From an uncultured Pelagibacteraceae bacterium (GTDB taxonomy: Bacteria > Pseudomonadota > Alphaproteobacteria > Pelagibacterales > Pelagibacteraceae), in NCBI GenBank assembly GCA_902601785.1, contig CACKOH010000002.1, forward strand, positions 1 to 64,000: DNA of 64,000 nucleotides, given 5' to 3'. The notes under the pieces are model-generated. The model was not told the origin of the DNA. It searched no databases and saw only the letters and a program-made list of their open reading frames with translations. The position numbers and the translations under genes are program-made. Shown here one piece after another: positions 21,297 to 29,283 of the stretch; the stretch's first letter is position 1, and each line of letters begins with the position of its first letter.

Positions 21297-21988
21297 TAAT
21301 ACCCCCTGCTATATTTTATTTCTAGTTTGTTAATAATTTTCATACTGATATAAGTAAGCATCAGATACAAAATTGCTGCGAAACTATAAAAGAACAAAGG
21401 ATCTCTTGTGGATCCAGCTGCAATATAAGATTGTCTCATAATTTCTACAAGTCCGGTCACAGAAATTAAAGATGTATCTTTTAAAGTAATTTGCCAAACG
21501 TTACTTAAGTTTGGAATAGCTAATCTTAACATTTGAGGTAAAATTATCTTATAAAACTGAGTAAATTTATTAATTCCCAGAACCTTAGCAGCTTCAAATT
21601 GACCTTTATCGATTGATTGAATTGCACCTCTAAATACTTCTGTAGAATAGGCACCTGAAATTATTCCAATTGCCACAGATCCAGTAATAAAAGCGTTAAT
21701 TTCAATATATTCAAAATATCCAAAGATAGATGCAACGTACATAATCGCTCCACTACCACCAAAAAAGAAAAGGTAAATTACTAAAAGTTCAGGAACGCCC
21801 CGAATAACAGTTGTGTAAAAATTTCCAATTAAATTTAACGATTTGTATTTAGATAATTTTAAAGGTGTAAATATTAATGCAAAAAAAAATCCAATAAGCA
21901 TTGCTGTAATAGAGACAGCTATTGTCATAAGGGTGGCATAAAATAGTTCATCACCCCAACCAGTTTTGCCAAATGCGAGAAGTTCCAT
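21296..21988 (-). CDS. Polar amino-acid ABC transporter permease
   Basis: HisQ-like EAA loop (EAAKVLGINKFTQFYKIILPQMLRLAIPNLSNVWQITLKDTSLISVTGL). Confidence 0.9.
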   Translation of the reverse strand: MELLAFGKTGWGDELFYATLMTIAVSITAMLIGFFFALIFTPLKLSKYKSLNLIGNFYTTVIRGVPELLVIYLFFFGGSGAIMYVASIFGYFEYIEINAFITGSVAIGIISGAYSTEVFRGAIQSIDKGQFEAAKVLGINKFTQFYKIILPQMLRLAIPNLSNVWQITLKDTSLISVTGLVEIMRQSYIAAGSTRDPLFFYSFAAILYLMLTYISMKIINKLEIKYSRGY

Positions 21989-21993
21989 ATAGA

Positions 21994-22020
21994 TTGGCGA
22001 CTATATATTATAGTCGCCAA
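21994..22020 (-). other. Intercistronic hairpin between binding protein and first permease
   Basis: Perfect 12-bp inverted repeat ttggcgactata/tatagtcgccaa with 3-nt loop. Confidence 0.85.
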
Positions 22021-22032
22021 ATCTGAAATTAA

Positions 22033-22878
22033 TTACATAGATACGTCGTCTTTGAAGTATTTAATAGCAAGTTTGCTAATAATTCCTTTTTTTCTAGCTG
22101 TATTAATTGCTTTATTGAAATCTTTTAGAAGTTTTGCATCTCGTTTTCCAATTGCATCATCTCCTCCTTGTCTAATTCCAACACCTACACCATCCCCAAA
22201 AGCACCACCAGAAAAATTTGGCCCAACAGTTATAACAGCGTTTCCTGATGCCTCAGCATATTCAACAAAAGAAGCTTTTGCTGCTAATGCAACATCACAT
22301 CTTCCAGAAGTTAAATCTAAGTTTACTTCATCTTGAGTTTTATAAGCTCTTACATTCACACTACCCACATCTCCAGAGTCTAAAAATTTTTGATGAATAG
22401 TTGCTGTTTGAACACATACAGTTTTACCTGCTAAAGCGGATGTAATTGTTTTTAGAATTTTTTCATTCCCTTTTCTATTTAAATTAATAGAGCCTGGAGT
22501 ATCCATGCTTTCAAGGCTAGATCCTTTCATCACAGCTAATGTAGCTGGTTCAGTAGCATACCCTTGTGAAAACGTAATTGTTTTTTGTCTTTCAGGCGTA
22601 ATCGACATACCAGCCATAATTACATCAAATTTTCTCATCAACAGTGCTGGTATCATTCCGTCCCAATCTTGAGGAACAAAAGTGCACTGGTGTTCCATTA
22701 TTTTACATAACTCATAACCAAGTTCAATTTCAAATCCAACAAGTTTACCTGAAGCATCTGTATCATTCCATGGAGGATAAGCACCTTCGGTTCCAATTCT
22801 TACTTTATCAGCATAAACGTTACAAATTAAAAGTAAGGAAACCAGAACTGTTAAAATAGTTTTTTTAAATATATTCAT
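22033..22878 (-). CDS. Polar (basic) amino-acid ABC transporter substrate-binding protein
   Basis: Signal peptide; VRIGTEGAYPPWNDTDASGKLVGFEIELGYELCK; FDVIMAGMSITPERQKTITFSQGY. Confidence 0.92.
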   Translation of the reverse strand: MNIFKKTILTVLVSLLLICNVYADKVRIGTEGAYPPWNDTDASGKLVGFEIELGYELCKIMEHQCTFVPQDWDGMIPALLMRKFDVIMAGMSITPERQKTITFSQGYATEPATLAVMKGSSLESMDTPGSINLNRKGNEKILKTITSALAGKTVCVQTATIHQKFLDSGDVGSVNVRAYKTQDEVNLDLTSGRCDVALAAKASFVEYAEASGNAVITVGPNFSGGAFGDGVGVGIRQGGDDAIGKRDAKLLKDFNKAINTARKKGIISKLAIKYFKDDVSM

Positions 22879-22937
22879 TATTTTCTCCTTAAATTAAAAA
22901 CAATTATTTCACAATTTTAAATAATAAAAAAGAAAAA

Positions 22938-23978
22938 TTAATGATTAATTGATGAAGAGAAATTCCAAGAACAATCGAAACTTGGTATGTAAACTCTTGA
23001 TAATTTTGTGTTCCCAAAATTTTGATTAAAAGCATTCAGCCAATTTTCAACCTGTTGTGGTTTTTTATCTTGGCTACCGACTTGTGCAGTAATTACTCCT
23101 TTTGGTTTTAAAATTCTGACCATAGAGTCCATATTCTTAGATGCTAAATCAATACAGAATTGATCATCATTTAGATCAACATAAATATGATCGTAAGTAT
23201 CATCACTTACTGACTTAATACTTTCAAAAGCGTCTCCCCAAACACATTTAACAGAATTTTTTTCAGTAGCTTTTTTTCCTATATCTCCAAGATGTTTATT
23301 GCAAACATCTACAACTTCTGGATCCAATTCATACCAATCAATAAAGTTAAATTTTTTTGAAATACACTCTCTTGCAACTCCGCCATCACCACCACCTATA
23401 ATAGCAGCTCTTTCATTATTTTTGTTTAAATTTAAACCAGAGCCAACGAAAGTAGAGCTGTATAAATGTTCATCAGTAGCTGCAACTTGTATCTCACCAT
23501 CTATAAATAAAGATTTACCAAATTGTTCTAAGTCTAAAATTTCAATATGTTGACCTACTTTAGATTTAAAATCTTCCAAAACATCATTGACTACGTAAGA
23601 TTTTTGTAAACCTGGTGAGCTATAAATATCATGATAAAGGGATTTGGTATCTCTATTAAATTCTTTTTTAACTATTCTTTTGTGTTCAAATTCCTTTTTT
23701 ATAATATCTATGGCCACTGAGGGGTTTACTTTTCCACATGTAAAGAAATCAAAACTTATAATTCCTTTTTCTGGAAATGTATGAAAACTAATGTGACTTT
23801 CAGCTAATAAAGCAAGAATTGTAAAACCCTGAGGTTCGAATTTATATTTAGATATATTTAGAATTGTTACTTTTGCAGCTTTTGCAATATCATTAATTAC
23901 TTTTTCAAATACTGTTGGATCGTATTCTTTTGTTGTGCCAATAATGTCTAGAGTTATGTGTTCTCCAACTTTAGTCAT
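22938..23978 (-). CDS. Fused S-adenosylmethionine decarboxylase (SpeD) and spermidine synthase/aminopropyltransferase (SpeE)
   Basis: N-terminal AdoMetDC core LLAESHISFHTFPEKGIISFDFFTCG; C-terminal SpeE motifs DEHLYSS, AAIIGGGDGGVARE, YELDPEVVDVCNKHL, YVDLNDD. Single uninterrupted ORF. Confidence 0.92.
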   Translation of the reverse strand: MTKVGEHITLDIIGTTKEYDPTVFEKVINDIAKAAKVTILNISKYKFEPQGFTILALLAESHISFHTFPEKGIISFDFFTCGKVNPSVAIDIIKKEFEHKRIVKKEFNRDTKSLYHDIYSSPGLQKSYVVNDVLEDFKSKVGQHIEILDLEQFGKSLFIDGEIQVAATDEHLYSSTFVGSGLNLNKNNERAAIIGGGDGGVARECISKKFNFIDWYELDPEVVDVCNKHLGDIGKKATEKNSVKCVWGDAFESIKSVSDDTYDHIYVDLNDDQFCIDLASKNMDSMVRILKPKGVITAQVGSQDKKPQQVENWLNAFNQNFGNTKLSRVYIPSFDCSWNFSSSINH

Positions 23979-23981
23979 TAG

Positions 23982-24614
23982 CTATCCTCTTTTATAATTC
24001 TTTGCTTTGGATAATACTTTTTTCATTTCATTAATTGAAAGAATCTTAGGCTTCCCCAATTTAAGGCTCGTTATATACTGAAGTGATATATTTTCAACCT
24101 CTTCAGCAAGTTCAAATGCTTTTGATAAACTTTCTTCAAATGCAATCTGTCCGTGATTTGAAATTAAACACGCTTTTCGACCCTTTAAAGCTTTCAAAAT
24201 ATTTTTTGACAATTCTCTTGTTCCAAATGTTGCGTATTTTGCACATTTGATATCATGTCCTCCAGCCATCGCTACCATATAATGAAAAGAAGGTATTGCT
24301 ATCTTGTGAGTAGAAACCGCTGTAGCACATGTTGAATGTGCATGAACAATTGCTTTTGCTTCTTTTTTGTTTCTATAGATATCTTGATGAAATTTCCACT
24401 CAGATGAAGGAATTCCTTTATTTTTATCAAAGTATCCATTTAGAGAAACAAAAACAATATCATTATTCTTTAATGCTGAGTATTTTTTTCCTGAAGGAGT
24501 GATTAAAAAACCATCTCTGTACCTTGATGAAATATTGCCAGATCTTAATGCTGATAACTTTTTTAAATTCAGCATTTTTGAATACTTTATAATTTCAGAT
24601 CTTAAATTTTTCAT
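23982..24614 (-). CDS. Class II aldolase/adducin family protein (5-methylthioribulose-1-P aldolase Ald2 or dehydratase MtnB candidate)
   Basis: SGNISSRYRDGFLITPSGKKYSAL; SSEWKFHQDIY; AIVHAHSTCATAVS; LISNHGQIAFEESLSKAFELAEEVE. Confidence 0.85.
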   Translation of the reverse strand: MKNLRSEIIKYSKMLNLKKLSALRSGNISSRYRDGFLITPSGKKYSALKNNDIVFVSLNGYFDKNKGIPSSEWKFHQDIYRNKKEAKAIVHAHSTCATAVSTHKIAIPSFHYMVAMAGGHDIKCAKYATFGTRELSKNILKALKGRKACLISNHGQIAFEESLSKAFELAEEVENISLQYITSLKLGKPKILSINEMKKVLSKAKNYKRG

Positions 24615-25687
24615 TTAAATAATTTTTTTAAACCATCAAAAGAAGCTTCGGTAACACCTCTTTCAGTAATTAACCCTGTCACATATTTTGCAGGTGTAAC
24701 ATCAAATGCTAAGTTCATTGCTTTACTTTTATTAGGATATATCAAAACTTTCTTAATTTGATTATTTTCATCAATGCCTTCGATATGAGATAATTCCTCT
24801 GAATTTCTTTCCTCAATAGGGATATCCTTTGCGTCTTTAATGTCCCAATCAATTGTTGAGCTTGGGAGGGCTACATAAAAAGGAATATTGTTATCATGAG
24901 CAGCTAGCGCTTTAAGATAAGTTCCAATTTTATTGCAAACGTCTCCGTTGGATAAAGTCCTATCAGTACCTACAATACACATATCAACTTCACCCCTCTG
25001 CATTAAAATACCCCCTGTATTATCTGCGATAATAGTATTGGGGATTTCTTCCTCATTTAATTCATATGAAGTTAGATTTGCACCTTGATTTCTTGGTCTT
25101 GTTTCATCTACCCATACATGAACTGGTATTCCTTTTTTATGAGCATGGTAAATTGGTGATGTTGCTGTACCCCAATTAATAGTTGCTAACCAACCTGCAT
25201 TACAATGGGTTAAAATATTTACAGTACTTTTTTTCTTATCATAAATTTCTTCAATTATTTTTAATCCATTAAGACCAATATTTTCACAAAACTTTTCATC
25301 TTCATCACATATTTCTTTAGCTTCTTTTAAAGCTACATCTAAAATTTGATCACTATTGATAACTGATAATTTTTTAATCATACGATCTACTGCCCATTTT
25401 AAATTAATTGCTGTAGGTCTTGATTGAATTAATTCTTCAGCACTTTTTTTAATAAATTCTGGATCTTTATTTTCTTTAATTGCTAAAGCAATACCATAAG
25501 CAGCTGTTCCTCCTATTAATGGAGCACCCCTAACTTCCATTGTTTTGATAGCATTTACTGCATCTTTAACAGAACTTAACTCTTTTATTATAAATTTATG
25601 TGGCAGTTTTATTTGATCTATAATTTTTACAACTTGTTTTTCTTCATTAAACCAAATTGTTTTATATTCAACACCATTAATTTTCAT
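24611..25687 (-). CDS. mtnA: S-methyl-5-thioribose-1-phosphate isomerase
   Basis: MEVRGAPLIGGTAAYGIALAI; ILTHCNAGWLATINWGTA; VDETRPRNQGANLTSYEL; CIVGTDRTLSNGDVCNKIGTY. Confidence 0.95.
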   Translation of the reverse strand: MKINGVEYKTIWFNEEKQVVKIIDQIKLPHKFIIKELSSVKDAVNAIKTMEVRGAPLIGGTAAYGIALAIKENKDPEFIKKSAEELIQSRPTAINLKWAVDRMIKKLSVINSDQILDVALKEAKEICDEDEKFCENIGLNGLKIIEEIYDKKKSTVNILTHCNAGWLATINWGTATSPIYHAHKKGIPVHVWVDETRPRNQGANLTSYELNEEEIPNTIIADNTGGILMQRGEVDMCIVGTDRTLSNGDVCNKIGTYLKALAAHDNNIPFYVALPSSTIDWDIKDAKDIPIEERNSEELSHIEGIDENNQIKKVLIYPNKSKAMNLAFDVTPAKYVTGLITERGVTEASFDGLKKLFK

Positions 25688-26613
25688 TTATACGTGAGGC
25701 TATGTAGTCTTTAATTGTTGGATTATAATATTGAAAACAATCAGCCTGACTCATTGTGTGGCCTGGACTTTTTTGTTTTGAAACATTTTCTTCCCAGTCT
25801 TTTCCTTTCATTACACAAGTTTTTTTATTTATTTTAAAATCTTCTGAAATGATAATTCTTTTAACACCTGGAACTTCTTCTAACCAATCAGATAACAGAC
25901 CTTCATAATTATCTTTTGGATGTGTAAAAGCAAGAACGGGTACGCTGTTTAATTTTTTTATATTATCAATTTGTCTTTGTCTTAGCTCAGCACCCCCTGG
26001 GTATTTTTTTGCAAATTTTGCAAGTGCCTCCTCAGAACCAACTTTTTTTACTTTATACTTTTTAGAAAGTTTACCATAACAAGCTTGCATATATGATATA
26101 CCTCCACCTACTTTATCAGGATGAGCGGCTAATAACATTAAAGTTAATAGACCACCACAAGAGTGGCCTGATATAAAAATCTGTTTTCTAGGGACACCTA
26201 TTTTTACAAATTCATCTACTAATTCTAAATTTTTTTCAATTCTTTTATCTAATTTATGTATACCTTCATAAGGTTCTTTAAACTTCCAGTAATTTTTTGG
26301 TGACATGTCTCCAGCTAAATAGTTAGTACAAAAGTTATAAACCATAATTTTTTTTACCATTTATTTCCAGATCTACCAGTGAAGCTTGATTTCTTATTTG
26401 ACTAACCCAAATGCATTCATTTTTTATTGCTTTATCATTTTTATTTTGTCCATGATTGTAAATAATTATAATCTTATTCTTTGGGTCTTTAACGTCCATA
26501 CCCTCTTCGACTGAAGCTGATTTAGTAATAAATCCACTTTTTAAAATTTTACCGTTAGCGTAAGCGTAATTGGAAATAATCAAAAATAGTACAATTAAAA
26601 ATATTTTCTTCAT
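25677..26613 (-). pseudogene. Exported alpha/beta-hydrolase split into two ORFs (26335..26613 and 25677..26360) by a +1 shift at an A8 tract
   Basis: First ORF has a signal peptide and ends ...LEINGKKNYGL*; the next frame gives ...GKKIMVYNFCTNYLAGD and carries GHSCGG. One fewer A in AAAAAAAA restores one frame. Could be a pseudogene, slippage or sequencing error. Confidence 0.6.
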
Positions 26614-27482
26614 TTATTTAATACCCTTCCTGCTATAGTTTTTAATTTATCTTTAGTTTTTTGGGTTCTTTTTTCAGGAGAGGTTATTATTGCAACATCC
26701 AAACAATTGTTTGCTGGATCATTTGGATCGATATGATTTTCAAAATTATCAATCAGATTTTTAATCATAACTTTAGCCTTTTCAGCATTACCTAATAATA
26801 CTTTAATTACTTGTTGAACGTCAACGTTTTCGTGATCTGGATGCCAACAATCAAAATCAGTTACCATTGAAACTGATGCATATCTAATTTCAGCTTCTCT
26901 TGCTAATTTTGCTTCTGGCATATTAGTCATGCCAATCACATCTGCTTTCCATGATCTATATAAATTTGACTCTGCTAACGTTGAAAATTGTGGTCCTTCC
27001 ATTACAACATAAGTACCATTTCTTTGATAATCTATATTAGATTTCTTAATTGCTTCTTCACATGCATTCATTAATCCATTAGAAGTTGGATGAGCCATTG
27101 AAACATGAGCTACAATTTCATCTTCAAAAAAAGTTTTTGTTCTTGCAAAAGTTCTATCAATAAATTGATCAACTATTACAAATTTTCCTGGAGGCAGATT
27201 TTCTTTTAAAGAACCAACAGCAGAAACTGATACAATATCTGTAACACCTAGTTGCTTAAGTGCATCTATATTGGCTCTAAAGTTTATATTAGAAGGAGAA
27301 ATAGAATGTCCTCTTCCATGTCTTGGTAAAAAATATACTTCTTTATTTTTATAATTTGTTTTTAAAATTTGATCTGACGGTCTCCCCCATGGTGTATTTA
27401 TTTCAATTAAATCTCTTTCTTTGAATTCCTCTACGTCGTAGAGACCACTTCCACCAATAATAGCCAATTTATTTGTTGTCAT
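26610..27482 (-). CDS. mtnP: S-methyl-5'-thioadenosine phosphorylase
   Basis: LAIIGGSGLYDVEEF; FLPRHGRGHSISPSNINFRANI; VVMEGPQFSTLAESNLYRSWKADVIGMTNMPEAKLAREAEI. Confidence 0.95.
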   Translation of the reverse strand: MTTNKLAIIGGSGLYDVEEFKERDLIEINTPWGRPSDQILKTNYKNKEVYFLPRHGRGHSISPSNINFRANIDALKQLGVTDIVSVSAVGSLKENLPPGKFVIVDQFIDRTFARTKTFFEDEIVAHVSMAHPTSNGLMNACEEAIKKSNIDYQRNGTYVVMEGPQFSTLAESNLYRSWKADVIGMTNMPEAKLAREAEIRYASVSMVTDFDCWHPDHENVDVQQVIKVLLGNAEKAKVMIKNLIDNFENHIDPNDPANNCLDVAIITSPEKRTQKTKDKLKTIAGRVLNK

Positions 27483-27523
27483 AATTTAAAATATATTTAT
27501 TTATACTTTTATAATTTACTATT

Positions 27524-28051
27524 ATGAATTTAAAACATTTTATTAGATCCATTCCAGATTACCCTAAAAAGGGTATTTTATTTAGAGACATTACTACTCT
27601 AATTAAAGATGAAAATGCATTTGCTGAAACTATCAATCAAATAGTTGAAAGATCAAAGAAATATAATTTTACAAAAATTGCTGCAATAGAGTCGAGAGGA
27701 TTTGTTTTTGCATCTGCAGTATCTTATATCTTAAAAAAACCTTTTATTATGCTTAGGAAAAAAAATAAATTACCAGCTGATGTTCATTCTGTAGATTTTG
27801 AACTCGAATATGGAACAGCTACTATTGAAGTTCACAAAGATTCGATAAATGAAAATGATAGTGTATTAATAATTGATGATTTGATTGCAACTGGAGGGAC
27901 TGCAGAAGCAGCAGCAAAACTTGTAGAAATTTCAAATGGTAAGGTATCGGCTTTTATATTTGTTATTAATTTATTTGATCTTGGTGGGTCAGATAACTTA
28001 ACTAAAAATAACTATAAAGTTGAAATTTTAATTGATTTCCCTGGGCATTAA
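27524..28051 (+). CDS. apt: Adenine phosphoribosyltransferase
   Basis: IRSIPDYPKKGILFRDITTLIKD; AAIESRGFVFASAVSYIL; VLIIDDLIATGGTAEAA. Confidence 0.95.
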   Translation: MNLKHFIRSIPDYPKKGILFRDITTLIKDENAFAETINQIVERSKKYNFTKIAAIESRGFVFASAVSYILKKPFIMLRKKNKLPADVHSVDFELEYGTATIEVHKDSINENDSVLIIDDLIATGGTAEAAAKLVEISNGKVSAFIFVINLFDLGGSDNLTKNNYKVEILIDFPGH

Positions 28052-28052
28052 T

Positions 28053-28129
28053 TGGTAGCGGGAAGTGGGATCGAACCACTGACCTCAGGCTTATGAGTCC
28101 TGCGCTCTAACCAACTGAGCTACCCCGCC
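28053..28129 (-). tRNA. tRNA-Met (CAT anticodon; elongator Met favoured, Ile2 not excluded)
   Basis: Reverse complement GGCGGGGTAGCTCAGTTGGTTAGAGCGCAGGACTCATAAGCCTGAGGTCAGTGGTTCGATCCCACTTCCCGCTACCA folds as a cloverleaf with encoded CCA. Confidence 0.93.
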
Positions 28130-28287
28130 ATTTAATAAAACCGATTTATAATAGTTTTAATTTGTAGTTCAATAGAGTTTTATCTATTTATGATATTTAA
28201 CCATCAATTATAAGATAAGTAATTTGAGGATAAATGTTTAAAATCTAACTTAAATATATAAAAGTATATTAAAAAATATTAGTAAAA

Positions 28288-29010
28288 TTGATAAAATATT
28301 TAAATATACATTATTGGTTAAGAAAATTACTTGTAAATAAGTTCGTATCTAAAATTTTAAGTAAAAAATTTAAAAATAGAATAATTTTTAATTCTATTTA
28401 TAAATCAAATTATTGGAATAAGAGTAAAAAGTTTAATCCTAAGTTTCAGTCTTATTCAGGTCCAGGCTCAATTCCAAACTCTAAACAAACAAATAATTTA
28501 ATAACAAATTTGGAAAAATTTTTTATAAATAATAATATTAAAAAAATTTTAGATGCTCCTTGTGGTGATTGTGCTTGGATTGAACGTCTTTTTAAAATGA
28601 ATATTGAATATACAGGAATTGATATTGTAAATGAATTAATTGTAAATAATAATAAAAAATTTCAAAAAAACCAAAACATAAATTTTTTTTGTGAAGATTT
28701 AACTGAATATAACAAATTTGATGGCTTTGATTTTGTGTTATTAAGAGACTTCTTTATTCACTTACCTATAGAAAATATTCAAAATATTCTAAATAATTTA
28801 AGAAAATCTAATTGTAAATTTTATGCGTTCAATAGCTATGAAAATGTAAAAATCAATAAAGAAATTTCTACGGGTCAACACAGGAAAATTAATCTGATGG
28901 GAAAACCCTTTAGTTGTGAACAGCCTTTTTCAAAGATTCAGGAAGTAAAGAACGATAACTTTCCAGATAAAAATATTATGGATAATTTTCTTTATATTTA
29001 TAAAAATTAA
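28288..29010 (+). CDS. SAM-dependent methyltransferase-like protein
   Basis: TTG start; IKKILDAPCGDCAWIERLF (motif I), YTGIDIVNELI, FDGFDFVLLRDFFIHLP. Confidence 0.65.
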   Translation: MIKYLNIHYWLRKLLVNKFVSKILSKKFKNRIIFNSIYKSNYWNKSKKFNPKFQSYSGPGSIPNSKQTNNLITNLEKFFINNNIKKILDAPCGDCAWIERLFKMNIEYTGIDIVNELIVNNNKKFQKNQNINFFCEDLTEYNKFDGFDFVLLRDFFIHLPIENIQNILNNLRKSNCKFYAFNSYENVKINKEISTGQHRKINLMGKPFSCEQPFSKIQEVKNDNFPDKNIMDNFLYIYKN

Positions 29011-29018
29011 TAATTAAT

Positions 29019-29228
29019 TTAAATAGTGATATATGCAATTAAAGAACATATTAAAGAAACAAAAATTACTGATATAAAAATTTTCTTTTTAAGATTTTTT
29101 TTTCTATCAAGTCTTACTCTATTTAGTAAAATATTAACGTCAGTCGTTTTTACTTGATTATTTGAGTACGCTGAACCTAGGTTTGTTTCGCTAGTTTCAT
29201 TTATATTTTTTAGAAAACTTTTTTTCAC
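29019..29228 (-). CDS. Small single-TM protein of unknown function
   Basis: 69 aa: polar N-terminus, basic stretch, C-terminal hydrophobic helix; resembles the 39173..39370 product. Confidence 0.55.
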   Translation of the reverse strand: MKKSFLKNINETSETNLGSAYSNNQVKTTDVNILLNRVRLDRKKNLKKKIFISVIFVSLICSLIAYITI

Positions 29229-29283
29229 AATATATATTTAAGCAGTTTAAAATAAAAATTACAATCGAATAAATGATAAATTA

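Noticed and set aside
22052-22336. Plus-strand ORF with Pro/Ala-rich translation
   Set aside because: Antisense to the amino-acid SBP gene.
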